From NCBI GenBank assembly GCA_947846985.1, contig CANTUZ010000004.1, forward strand, positions 3,958,927 to 4,022,926: a stretch of 64,000 nt of DNA. The letters are read 5' to 3'. The translations under genes and the position numbers were made by a program. The stretch comes from Fratercula arctica. Lineage: Eukaryota > Chordata > Aves > Charadriiformes > Alcidae. The notes beneath the pieces are model-generated. The model had not been told where the DNA came from. It ran no database searches and worked only from the letters and a program-made list of their open reading frames with translations. Shown here in pieces: positions 24,746 through 36,676 of the stretch (its first letter is position 1; each line of letters starts with the position of its first letter).

Positions 24746-27639
24746 CTTACATCTGAACTACTAGGTAGAACCAGAGGCCAGTTACAACGCAGATAAAAAT
24801 TAAAATGCAAGTCATTGGTGTCAGTGATCATGAAGAATAAAAAAAAAAGCAATTGAAAAATACAACCTGGCCTGATATAAAATTCCTTTAAACACATACC
24901 CACTTTGCATCTCCCATTGATTTTCCCTTCTGCAAGCCACACACATTTCCTATGAATCTTTCTATTTCATGAGGCAAGAATCATCCCTTTTAGAAAAGAA
25001 ATTAAAAAAATAAATGCTTGGATTAGCCAGGCCCTACTGACCTTCCTTCATGAATAAACAATGAGCTTTTCCAGAACTGTGAGAGAAATTCATCATATAC
25101 AATGAATGTGTTTCTTTGTTGTCAGACAAAAAAAATCCAGTGCAGTATCAAAGCACTTTGTTCTATGCTACTTTCCCTTAGCACACTTTTTAAATCTTGA
25201 ACTTATGGAAGGAGGAATTAACCCTCCCAGGCAAAGGGCTCTGAACACTCATCACATGTAAGTCTCAAAAATCACACTTAAATCTACTACATGTACCATA
25301 TTTGCCTTGCTGAACCTCTTGACACCGGGGTGGATTTAATCAAAATGGGAATACACTCATTTGGTTTTTCCCTTTTAGCTTTGGAGCTTTAAAAGATAAA
25401 CTCAGATCCTTCCTGCTTTTGTTTCTTTCCTAATTGGATAAAATTGTGGAGGCATTAAAACTACAGTAACTCCAGTCAGTCAAATGGTTTATAGATAAGA
25501 AGTCACACTGTTTTCTTTTTAGAGGCTAATATCCTTCATTAAAGTGTTCCCTTCCTGCTTTCAAAATATTTTTTTAGGCAATAATAGATTTCCACTTCAC
25601 TGTCTCTTTGAATGCCTATAGAACTGTCAAATGTACATCAAACATCTCAAATGACACATGCTATTTCCAAAAAGTCTTAAAAACCCCTGAAGTATCTTTA
25701 TGGTTTAAGACACTGCATAAAAACAAAAAAGGCAAAATGGAGTAGAAAGAAAACACAATAACGTTGGGCCTGCTTCTATCATTACTGAGTTTTATGATAT
25801 TTCCTAATGTAAGTGAAGTTGATAATTAAGTCTCTTTTTTTCCCCCTAGAGTCTTCAGAAAGATTTATTTGTTGAAACAAACTTTTCACACCGCTGCAAA
25901 CAAAACTTTCATCGCAAATATTTCTCAGTTTCAAATAGCACTGTGGTAGGGAGAGATCCCAGCTTGTCTAAAATAACATGTAGGTGAAGAGGAAGAGGGG
26001 CTTTTCCCAAAGAGGTAAAAAAGAAAGCAGTCCTCAGCTCCTCACATTTTGGGATAGATGGCAACACGCCAGCTGTTACTCATGGAGAAATACATATTTT
26101 CAATGAGCATTTATTCACAGCGGGAACAACAAGGTCCACCCTACCGACAGCCAACAGGCTATATAAGAATGTATTCCAAGGCAGTCTCCTACCAGTACCT
26201 ATTTCTATAGCCGCACCCTCTGCCTCCATGCTTGCTATTTATTTTCAAGAGAGACACAGATACGTCTTTCCCCCACTTTTTGGGGGGTGCAGGGGGAAGG
26301 AATGAAGTAATACCCCATCCTGTTCTACCAGAACCTCATGTTGCCGTTTTCCTCCCTACAACATCTAAGGAGCAGAAACCACAATCCTAGTCTGTACTTA
26401 GTGCTGGAATTACAAGCGTCAGTCCAATGATTAGACAGTAATCCACCTGCATTGGCTAGTGTCAGGATGGACCAGCTTCTCACAGAATTCATCTCCTATT
26501 TAATTCGTATTATTCAGTGCTTGACACGTTTTTACTACTAATAAATTAGTACTACCAACTTGCCATGCTTCATAAAACTCCTGTTTCATAATCCCATGGT
26601 TGTGACAAATACAACAGGGGAGGGGAAAACTCCCAGCTGATTTAGTATTGGTAATTTAAAACGTATTTATAACCAATGCTATGATAAAATATGATTCTCC
26701 AAGTTACAGGGACAAAGTACAATATCCTACATGTAACAGTTCTTCAGCTACTAAGCTATTTTTGGACTATACAGGTCAAAGTTGCAGTATGGACGAGGGG
26801 GGAAACAGGAGACCACCTACTGAAATATGATTGATTAGAAGTCAATCAATCAGATAAGAATTACAGACAGCATGTATTCTACCAGAAAAGCCACATATTA
26901 GATAACGTATCTCTCTGTTACTCCTAAATAATATCAACTTTTATGGGGAAAAAACACATAGCTTTCCTTTACCACTTCTATGTGCAGGCTTCCTGTCTTC
27001 CAGGACCATTCACTGCCTACACCTTCTCTTGGGATCCCCTTTTCTCCTTATAAAAAGATTTGAAGTTTGTAATCATTGACTCTTTTCAGGTCAGTTAGTT
27101 ACGTGCATTACTTGGTATACCTCCATAATAAAGGCAAGCAGTTACTTTTTAAAAAAAAAAAAAAAACAAAAACATGGAATCGAGCCCTTTTCTAAGAACT
27201 ACGTACAGAATTACATTAAAAATGAATGTGGCTGTTGATTGTGCGATTGTCATGGCTTTAGAGCTGCTTGGAAGAAAGTTATTAAAGCTCTTCGAGTGAC
27301 ACTTGTGTCAGTAACGCAGATAATTTCTGAGTGCTCTTCTTTAAGATGCAACGATACAACCAAGAAACACGTCCAGCAAGTGCGCCTTTCAGGCCCATTA
27401 CAAGTTAAAGCTGTGTTCTTTCATTAGAAGGGAGCAACTGTTAGCTAAAGACAGAGTGAACCAATTACTACTCCTTCCTGTGCATCTCTTTGCACCGTCA
27501 GCTTTTCTAGTCAGCACAGCCATTCTTCTGAGCTACAAAAGTCTCACTGCTGGTTCTACCGACCACGGGCCATGAAGAACAGATCTTGGGTTTTGGCCAC
27601 TGGCTGTTTTTACTGAGCCGACATTATAAACAGCATTGG

Positions 27640-27960
27640 CAAATCATCTTTAACTAGGGATACAGCCGAGAACTATTCAACTCCGCATTACACAGCAGCG
27701 GCTATCTCAGCAATAGGCCGAGTGTTAGCAGAGACTATGGCTAGGAACTATGGGCTGATGTGATGCTGAGCACACCCGAGCTGGATTCAATTAATACTTA
27801 TGGTATAATGGCATTGTTGCTAGAAAACACTTCCCTATTTTTAATTGTTGATATGACCTCTACACGATCAGTAAGAGAATATTAATTAGCTTAGATTGAA
27901 TATGAATCAGAAGAATACCAGTGAGCTTGCATTACAGCTCTAGTAACTCAAGAATTCAAG
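27640..27960. promoter_or_regulatory. Possible conserved regulatory element (homeodomain motifs)
   Basis: Within about 130 bases there are several TAAT/ATTA cores: TCAATTAATAC at about 27,787, TTTTTAATTG at about 27,838, and ATATTAATTAGC at about 27,879. A POU-like TATGAAT follows at about 27,901. The 150 bases before them hold more CpG than the flanks. Such clustering is seen in developmental enhancers, but AT-rich DNA also produces TAAT often. Conservation was not tested. Confidence 0.15.
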
Positions 27961-28116
27961 ATCATAAAAGCCAAACCTGTCTTAAACTGATGCAACAAGA
28001 AGATTCAACACAAGTTCTGACCATCCAGGCCTCCACACAAGTTGATATCGCTGTATCACAAAGTCACCAGTCCCTGAACAAATATTAAAGCAAACAAAAG
28101 GTCAAGTCCTAATTAT

Positions 28117-28148
28117 AAAAAAAACCACAACAACAACCAAACAAAACC
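28117..28148. repeat. A/C-rich low-complexity tract
   Basis: About 32 bases of A and C only (AAAAAAAACCACAACAACAA and onward). Confidence 0.75.
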
Positions 28149-28375
28149 TATACATCTATTTAGGGTGGCAGATTAAATAATGTGAGGCTGTATTTTTGTT
28201 TACTAAGCTATGCCTTGAAAGAAACATCATGTACTTGTACCTGTGGTTGCTGCAATTCTGACCTATCCCAAGTACCTGATATTGGACTATGGCAAAATTT
28301 ATAATTAAAGCAGAGAAAATCCTATTTCAGAAGGGCAGCCCAGAGGCTGGATGGAGTAGCCTAAGAGATGCTTGG

Positions 28376-28720
28376 AATCACAGAGCCGTAGAATGGTTTG
28401 GGTTGGAAGGGACCTTTAAAGACCATCCAGTTCAACCCCCCTGCCCTGGGCAGGGACACCTCCCACCAGCAGAGGTTGCTCCAAGCCCCATCCAACCTGG
28501 CCTTGAACCCCTCCAAGGATGGGGCAGCTGCAGTTTCTCTGGGCAACCTGTCTCATCATCTTCATCATAAAAAAGTGTCTTCCTTATGTCCAATCGAAAT
28601 CTCCCCTCTCTCAGTTCAGAACCACCACACCCCTTGTCCCGTCACTACATGCCCTGGTAAAAAGTCTTTGTCTTTTTTGTCTATCTCCTTCAGATCTTGA
28701 AAAGCAGCAATAAGGTCCTT
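28376..28720 (-). mobile_element. CR1 LINE fragment, 5'-truncated
   Basis: Read on plus, the copy opens with the antisense of the CR1 3' tail (AATCACAGAGCCGTAGAATG, GGTTTGGGTTGGAAGGGACC). It continues through the conserved GGCAGGGACACCTCCCACCA and CTCTGGGCAACCTG blocks to a degraded AATAAGGTCC near 28,715. It is therefore inserted in minus orientation with only the last ~340 bases (end of the reverse-transcriptase ORF and the 3' UTR). It contains frameshifts and stops and is inactive. Short open frames on both strands across it are CR1 shadows. Confidence 0.93.
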
Positions 28721-31225
28721 ACCTAATTCTTGATATTCTGCTTTATACCCCAATCTATTATTATTCACAATATAATTTAGACTTCCCCCCAGTCCCACAG
28801 TCAGCCTCTATGTGCACTGGAAGCGCTGGTGTACACTCCCCAGAGAGGACAGAAGAAGAAAGGATCCTGTTTGTATGCCAACAAGGCTCTGTGCATTGTC
28901 AAACTTTACTGTAAATAAAGCTACAGCTGTCAAAAACTAATGCAAACTTTTTTTTTTGTCTCCCATTCATCCGTCTCTCTCTATTTTGAGTCTAGCAGCA
29001 CTATTTGCAGCATTTCTGATGTACAGATATTATAAATTATGGCGCCTAGTGAGTACCACTGAGTGCAGAAAGGGGACTATAGTTTTGATCCAGACAGAAA
29101 TAGAATTGTTGGATAAAATGCTGTGTAGTCAGAAGTGTTTTAGCTGAAAAGAGGGTAAATGCTTCTAATAAATTCTTGCATTCTTTCATTATTTTCGCAA
29201 TATCACCGCATGCCTGCTACTGAGCTTTGGAAGATTCCATTTCATTATTTTTGAAAGGACTTCAGGACAACAGGCATTTTAAAATAATTTTTTTAAAGTT
29301 TTCTGAATACTATTAATATAGACAATATGGAAAAGCATGCCTACACATCATAATTCCCCGGAAGAAAAAAAAAAAAAAAGATGTCAACAAAATGCTGCTG
29401 TGAGACCTTGAGAAGGCTGACCTACAGTCTGCTGCAATGCTGCGAGCAATCGTGCTACTCAAGCTGTTCAAATTAGGCTCTTCCTCCTGTGACAGCAGTT
29501 CCAGGGTGCATGCATGACTGAACTTTCAGAATCAATGTTTTTGGTTGGTGGTTTGGTTTTGTTTTTTTTTAAACATGGACCACTTAGGAAACAACTAGGA
29601 CTAGAGAATTCAGTAATGCGTCATTTTTGCTATCCTACACACATGACCAGTTGGTGCTTGGAAGAAGAGTGCGGCTATATCTGTAGTTTTCTATTAACCT
29701 AACACTATTTTTACAATAACTATACAATATTAAGGAAACTTTCTGGACCTTAAAGTGAATAGCTCAGCAGTTGACCAGCATCTTTATAGTCCCATCTGGG
29801 ATCAGATGGAGTTTCTCACCCATTATATTTAACATATTCAAACTAAGCCCATTCTCTATTTCCCCCAACTAATGAGTAATAAAATACAATACCTCAGATA
29901 GGGTCCAAACTTATCCCAACGGAAGCAAGTTGTGAAATGGTGACATTTATACAAGTTGGCTTTGTAAGACCATGATGTAACACATTGTAGATGCAACCCA
30001 GAGCTGGAACAAAACTCTGAAAGAACAAAATTCTGACTGGAATAAGACACAACAGGAACCAAAACCTAATTTTCCCAGACTTTTGGATATCCAGTTCTCT
30101 GAAACCAGTGGATAGTACTGCTATGATTCCATTAGCCATCCTAAAGCTATTTTGGGAATTCCTGCTCAACTTCCAGATTTAGTTGTAGAAAAGCGCACAC
30201 CTCTTCTAGGTCTTGTGCCACCTGTCAGCCCAACATGAATGACTTCAATATCCTATGCAATCTCATTGCAATAAATACCTGGTTTTAAGCACTCAGTCAC
30301 ATTATTGTTATCTCTCCCAGTATTCTGAATTTCCTTGTGAATCTGGCTCTTATTGTCTGCCTCTTTACTCCCCCCCCCCAACAGTGACTTTTAGTCTGTG
30401 TAGCAGCACAATTAAGTTGTGAGGATGGCCTGTGCTTCTTTTACCTCTGCAATAACCTTCCCCTTCAGGCAATCCTCCCAAAATGTCTTACAAGTCTCAT
30501 TCTACTGACGGTTTTTACTTTCTTTTTTTTTTTTGAGCAGTTAAAATTCCAGAGGGCATCCTTAACCACCCCGGACCTACCAACTAAAGCACAATGTATA
30601 CATTTGTTAAACATCCTCACATCAAAGCTTTCCTCCTGAAACAACAGTTTTGGCACTCACACCTGAAATCTACTGTTTGATTTGGCACAAGGACAACACA
30701 ACTAGTATGGTATCACACAAGTTAGTTTCGTGCTAAAGTCCTCAGAGCAAACACAGGCAGAAAAGCTGCAGTTGTCCTAACAGTCAAGTTTCTGCTGATA
30801 CACTCAATTACATCTGTGATTTCCCACCAGGCAACTTGTCCAAACAACAGCTAACATCTGCCTACCCTTTTAGCAGCACTAGTAATTTTTGTAACTGAAA
30901 TTAGTGTTAACTCTGTCACCATGACCTGAATTCTGGTTGGAGACTGTCAGGTTCACTGGTTGCAGAAATAATAGAAAATTACACTTTTACACACTCATTT
31001 TTCAAATGCGAAGCGCCCACACTTTGCATGAATACATAGAAATGTGTATATTGATCAATTAAAAAAAATAATCACAAGTCTAGTATCAGATCAGTATCTG
31101 GTATCAGAGACACACAACTGCTGTAGACAAAATCATGCGTTGTACTTTGGATTTTGACTGATCGGTTCATTTCTGCCAATGGCTGTCAAGCGTACAGTAC
31201 GTTACTCGTTACAATCTGATCATGG
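28721..31225. other. Single-copy DNA between two CR1 copies
   Basis: No gene recognised. T/A runs near 28,948, 29,367 and 30,524, and a C run at 30,371-30,379. Frames are all under 95 codons. Confidence 0.6.
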
Positions 31226-31562
31226 AATCACAGAACGGTTAGAGTTGGAAAGGACCTTAAAGCTCATCCCGTTCCACCTCCTGTGTCATGGGCAGGGACA
31301 CCTCCCACCAGTCCAGGTTGCTCCAAGCCCCGTCCAACCTGGCCTTGAACCCCTCCAGGGATGGGGCAGCCACAGCTTCTCTGGGCAACCTGGGCCAGGG
31401 GCTCACCACCCTCACAGCAAACAATTTCTTCCTGATATCTCATCTAAATCTCCCCTCTTTCAGTTTAAAACTGTTGCCCCTCATCCTATCGCTCCACTCC
31501 CTGAGGAAGAGTCCCTCCCCAGCTTTCCTGTGAGCCCCTTTAGGTACTGTGATCTTATACCC
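31226..31562 (-). mobile_element. CR1 LINE fragment, 5'-truncated
   Basis: Starts on plus with AATCACAGAACGGTTAGAGT and TTGGAAAGGACCTTAAAGCT, then the CACCTCCCACCAGTCCAGG block, CTCACCACCCTCACAG, TTCAGTTTAAAACTGTTG and CAGCTTTCCTGTGAGCCCC. Minus orientation, truncated at about the same depth as the copy at 28.4 kb. A 141-codon frame across it on plus (31,179-31,604) is only the antisense of CR1. Confidence 0.93.
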
Positions 31563-31757
31563 CAGTTCGAATATCATCTCTACTCATTAATTTCTATGCA
31601 CTAGCATAAGTGGAAACGCCAATATCCCAGATCTACCCAGTACAGAAAAAAAAGCACCCAACAGAAAACTAGCAAAGTTGAAACAGTTCTGTAGTTTTGA
31701 CACGATTAATCATCTTTACAATAGTTTTCCTCATTTCTTCTTCCTCCCATTCACTCT

Positions 31758-31795
31758 CCCCCCCCCCCCCCCCCCTCCCCCCCAAAAAAAAAAAA
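31758..31795 (+). repeat. C18-T-C7-A12 compound homopolymer
   Basis: 18 C (31,758-31,775), one T, 7 C (31,777-31,783), then 12 A (31,784-31,795). The minus strand is a near-continuous G run able to form G-quadruplex. Such tracts are highly length-variable and error-prone in sequencing. Confidence 0.9.
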
Positions 31796-31920
31796 TCAAG
31801 GAAAGTTGTAAGTTTACAAATGAAAGCTAGGCAGTCAACCATAAGAAATAAAAATGTCTTGGTATAGCTCACCTGTCTGAAATACTGCATCACTAAAGCC
31901 CATACATTCATACCCTCTGT

Positions 31921-31997
31921 GTTTGGTTGGGGTTTTTTTGTTTTGTTTTGTTGTTTTGTGTGGGTTTTTTTAGTTTTTTTTTTTTTTAGTTTTTTTC
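31921..31997. repeat. T/G-rich low-complexity tract
   Basis: About 75 bases almost entirely T and G, including GTTTTGTTTTGTTGTTTTGT and a 15-base T run. It is the complement-type partner of the A/C-rich tracts elsewhere. Confidence 0.8.
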
Positions 31998-34349
31998 ACT
32001 GATAATACAACTTCACTCTAATTAAACTAAATAACTGGCTTCCCTTGTGTAAGAAAACAAAGACAAACCTACCCTCCCCATTAGGAAGAGTCCAGGAGTG
32101 TTTCAAATACTTCTCACGTACAAACCACCTCCGGAGCCTGAGCACTGTTGCTCCAGCAGATCTGCAGTGTTGAGGATCTGGGAAGACTACAGAAGATCAC
32201 ACAGGCAAGGCCCTACCTCCACAGCTTGCCTTAGGCTACTAGCATGCCCTAAGTCAACTCTGGCAGCTCCGGTGAATGCGTGAACTCATTACGCTGCAGT
32301 TTCTATGCCCTTGAGTCCTGCAATGATGTTTTCTGCTCTGTAGAGACAGAAGAGTAGATTACAAATCCCGTTTGTACTATCTACAAGTAGATTATAAGAA
32401 GAAATGAAGTTGGTTTTGTCAGTCCTCCCCCCCAGCATTATTGTACCTCTGGAATCAGCCTTGCCCTGGTATGTCTCTGATAAATAATAAAGGCAAGAAT
32501 AACAAACAACACTCAGATCCCCAGCTTCAATCAGCAATATTCTGGCACTTTGCAGAGTTTTACAAACAGCTCGTGGGCCTAGGAAGGGTCAACACCTTTT
32601 TAAAAAAAAAAAAAGGCTCTGAGCATATTCACAGGAGGCAAGAAACCCAAAGATGGCCCTTCCATAGACAAGGAAAACTAGAAGTTCACTTTTGTTCCTG
32701 CTTAATTTCTTATGTAATTCTGCCTCTTTTTAATGTTTTTTTTCTGCTAGACACAATACCTGTAAAGGGTATTTCGCAACAGCTTGGGACTTGCAGGAAC
32801 CCATTAGCACCTTCTTGGCCACTGCGGGCCTTCAGTAAAGTATACATCCCTTGACAGACTTTGTTCATATCTGAAAGGAATAGAAGACTAAGAAATTGCT
32901 TATACAACATAAACCGTATTTTCTGTTTGCATGCTAAGACACAAAATAGAAGGTATGTTATTCAGAAGAATCAAACATGTAAGTACAGCTTATTCTACTA
33001 GATGGGACTGTCCTGCTTATCAGATCCATACTCTTCTTTTTTTTTTTTTTTTAAATCTTCTTAGGACCACATCAAACCAAAAAAAAAGCAAAACAAAACA
33101 ACCCTTGGTCTTGTTACAGGTCTAACAGCAAAACAGTGCAAGCCACGAGCACATTAAACTTTTCAACGAAAATCTATTGAAACAAAAGGCGATCTGTATT
33201 TCATTAATTTACTTCTTGGCAAGTCAGAGGGGATTAAAGTGCCCAATTCCACCACCTACATACAATGTCTTACTCATACTGGTGATAGCTTATCCCTATA
33301 ACGTATCGTTTGACTTCTAACCAACCTCACTTCACCAACACCCCAGAGAGTCTACACCGCCCCACTGCACAAGGTCGAATCTCACTGAGAAATACCTTTC
33401 TACAGGAATAATCCCACTAAGACAAACTTCTGGCTTTGTTTATATGAATATAAATAGATCAGAGTGGATTCTCAACTTCTCTGAAATCATTGCCCCTGCA
33501 CAACCTCAGAACTCTTCAGGGCTTGTTCCTGCTGTGACATACCTGGTTACCAGGCGTTAGACAAAGGACCATAGACGAGCGAGACAACTTCTGGCCAAAC
33601 CCAGAATTCTTAATCCCCTGAGAAAGTCTTCATGCATATATCTGATTCAGTGAGGAAGTTTACACGACACACAATGGGATTTGCAAGGTAACCAGGTCAA
33701 GCTATCAATTACTTCATAGAGAGGAATGCAGAAGAAGCAGGAGCACGGCAAAGCTCCAAGTCGCTAGGTTTGGGGGAATACCAAAATTTTTAACAATGTG
33801 AGTGGAAGTATCATCAATGTTTTATTACCAATATCTACTTTTTAATCTTTAAAGCACATTTCCAAGTAGTGGCATCTCAAAAACTCACAGAACTAGACCC
33901 GAAAAGGAAAAGCCATGCAACAGAGAGGTGAAATACAGTTCGTTAACAATGAAACGTGAGAGATACAAGAACATCCCCTAGGGACTTTCTCAGCTGTGGA
34001 GTGGCAACACCCATGAAAGTACAGTTTATGAATAGTCAAATTCAGTCTACACCTTTGAAACTACAGTTTTATTTGCTTACTTCCAACAGCTGAAAATCCT
34101 GGGCAGGGCAGGGCAACTGCAGGGTAACTGAGCTATTCAGAGGTTTGTATTAAAAAACAGGCTCCTAAAAATGCTGTAACATTTACAGATAGAGCATTAG
34201 AAGCCTTGCTGAGCTGAACAGAAATTGCCTTTCTTTACCACCTCTTTCCGCCTCTGCTTACCTACCTATCTTTAGTGTTACGGATTTATCTTAGTTATAG
34301 CTTTAACCACAGGTACCAAACTTGACTTCAGACTTCCCACCAGCAGTTG

Positions 34350-34517
34350 TTACGGAACACAACAGCCAAAAGACATCGATGTCCTCTCTTGGCTTGGTCC
34401 ACTGGCCCACGCAGCAGCAGACGAAGTGACAGGCTCCGACATCGGATACGCAGAGGCTTTGGAAGGAGGTGGGATGATTCCAGTGGCAATTCTGAATGTG
34501 CCGAGAATGTGCTCAGC
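34350..34517 (-). other. CpG-richer exon-like segment (unproven)
   Basis: On minus, CCTGCCTCTTTGCAAG (a good acceptor ending at 34,518) is followed by 55 open codons and a TAA at 34,352-34,350. The peptide is Ser/Pro/Ala-rich (IIPPPSKASAYP, EPVTSSAAAWASGPSQE). Nine CpG lie between 34,353 and 34,571, far more than nearby. Frames are also open on the other strand across 34,347-34,677, which weakens the case. It could be a terminal exon, a retrocopy fragment or an unmethylated regulatory patch. Not recognised. Confidence 0.15.
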
Positions 34518-36563
34518 CTTGCAAAGAGGCAGGGTCCAACACACTGGATATAGTACAGCAGTAGCAAAGCGATTCTTCTTTGTGAGAAGGAGCTTTACCA
34601 ATATTCAAGGTCACCATCACATGTCAGAAGAAAATGGTAAACTAAGTGTCCTTAGTCAAATTTTCAGATCTGATTAGAAAAGTTAGTTTATCTCTTCTTA
34701 TTCTAAGCCACATTTTAGTCATTTTTAAATAAGATTTTTTTACGATTTGGAGAACTCCTCACCAAACCTAGATCTATTCCCAGACTAGTACTTTTACGTC
34801 AAACTTACTATCCCAAGCCTGTTATTCTTTAAGAGGTATATAAACAAGTTATCAAACTTTGCCTTAAACATATATAATATCTTAATGACAAAGGGACCTG
34901 GTCATAAAGACCTCACATGAGAATCTAATTTGTTGGGGAGAAATAGGGGAAGATTCATTTGTTTTAAACTCACCCAGCATGAAAATTATTTTATAATTTT
35001 AACAGTCCCTGTTTCACAAATAATCTTTACTGCGCATATATTCCTTTAGAACATCCAGAGCATTTGAAACCTTCAGCACTAGAATCTGTTTTTAGAAAGC
35101 GTCATGACAGCCGTAACACTCCTGTTAAAGTGAGCGGTGGGAGGGAGGTTGAAGAGGTGGCCGGCGATGGAATACGCTGTCCTCTGGTGCAGTATTAATG
35201 TGTCAATATTCTTAGCTGCTTCTCTGCACTACAGAGTTAACTGAAAAACAGTTAATGCAAGGCCAGAGACACAGAGCTGTAAAAATCGCACAGCATAGAC
35301 CTGAAGAAATCAAAATTTTAAAGACTGTTTAATTGAACATCTCTACCTCTGATCCTTTGCTGCCAAAATCAACTCTTTATTTGTCTAGACCAAATGTACT
35401 TGTGTTGTTTTTGTGGGCTGACCACCACTAGAGGAAAACCAGATAGGCAGGTAGTGAGTATCCTGCAAGAAGGGGAATTTGTTGTAATAAGGAAAGGAAA
35501 GAAGGAAAAAAAAACAAAACAGGACTGAGAATATCAGGACCCAAGTTTTGCTGTCATAAAGCCTCTTCATAAACAAAATTCCCCATAGTATAGCTAACAA
35601 GCTGTCACTACCAAAGCAGCCAGTGCTTTAAATTGCTCCACTTCCACCCCCATCGTTTACTGTAGCTTACACTGGAGTCTCCCTGGTGAGCTCTGAGAAA
35701 CAAGAAGAATTTGCAATAATTTAAAGTATTTACTCTCACTGTTGTGATTGCTCATCCTCTCGCTTTCTTCGTGTACCTTTCTAAATGAACAAGTTTTGAG
35801 GAAGCTAAAGATCTTCTCCGTATTCACATTCATTTGCAAGTCTTCTTCAGGGTTGCTAGTTCACAGCTGTTCCATGGAACAATTTTATATTACCAGCTGA
35901 ATGAGATCACATTAACACTTTTCTAAGGTTAAAAAAAAGAAAAAAGTCTTTTCTGACGTAATATCACAATGAGATACTGCTATATACCCTCTCTTCCTTC
36001 CAAGAAGAGACAGAAGCACCATCAGTTTGGGGTCTGTGTGAGTGTGAAGTGCTTCCTTGAATGAATGTGCAAAATCAGTTCTTTGAACTTCCCAGATTTG
36101 TCGTATGTTGGAGAGAAGTCTACTGCATAAGAAGCAATGTGAGCATGAAATCACGAAACCAGGCACCCGATGCAGCAGTACCACAATACTCTTTATACAA
36201 ACAACTGCACTAATGAAAACTAAACAATAGTCTTCATTATCTACAAACAGCCCAGCTAAATAGGGTTTTCTGGGGTTTTCCTAATCATAACAGTAATACC
36301 TATTATTTCCTATAGATATGAATGAAATTTCCTCTTTCCTTTACTGATTAATATATTTAACAGAACGTTAAATATTAGTTAAACATTTAATACTATCGCC
36401 ATCACCATGAAACAGATTTGGAAGAATCAATATAAAAAATATTTTATAAAAGAAATTGGCAAAAGCAACCCAGACAACCCACTGCAATTCTCTGTATGAC
36501 CCTTTTAATGCAACGATAACAACAATGTAGCCAAAGCTGCAAAAGCTGCATTTGAAAAATAAG

Positions 36564-36676
36564 AAATCTGACTAAACCCTGACTTTAGAAGAAAGGTTGA
36601 GAGCATTCTCTTCAAAGGGAGGAAATCTGTACGGCCTCTGACTTTAAAGGAAAGGTTGAGGGCATCCTAGGAGTGC
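36564..36676. repeat. Imperfect tandem duplication, unit ~59 bp
   Basis: Two adjacent units start AAATCTG at 36,564 and 36,623. They share CTGACTTTARARGAAAGGTT (R = A or G) and GAGRGCAT at matching places. About 85% alike over the aligned central part by eye. Confidence 0.7.

Larger units (their letters stand above)
24742..28375. other. Single-copy DNA, possible regulatory block near the end
   Basis: No gene recognised. A 62-codon frame lies at 27,239-27,427, and the adjacent block with clustered homeodomain-type motifs is listed at 27,640-27,960. A run of A lies at 27,151-27,165 and an A/C-rich tract at 28,117-28,148. Confidence 0.5.

Noticed and set aside
28289..28713. Several 60-100 codon ORFs
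   Set aside because: All are shadows of the CR1 fragment at 28,376-28,720.
31179..31604. 141-codon plus-strand ORF
   Set aside because: It is the antisense translation of the CR1 fragment at 31,226-31,562.
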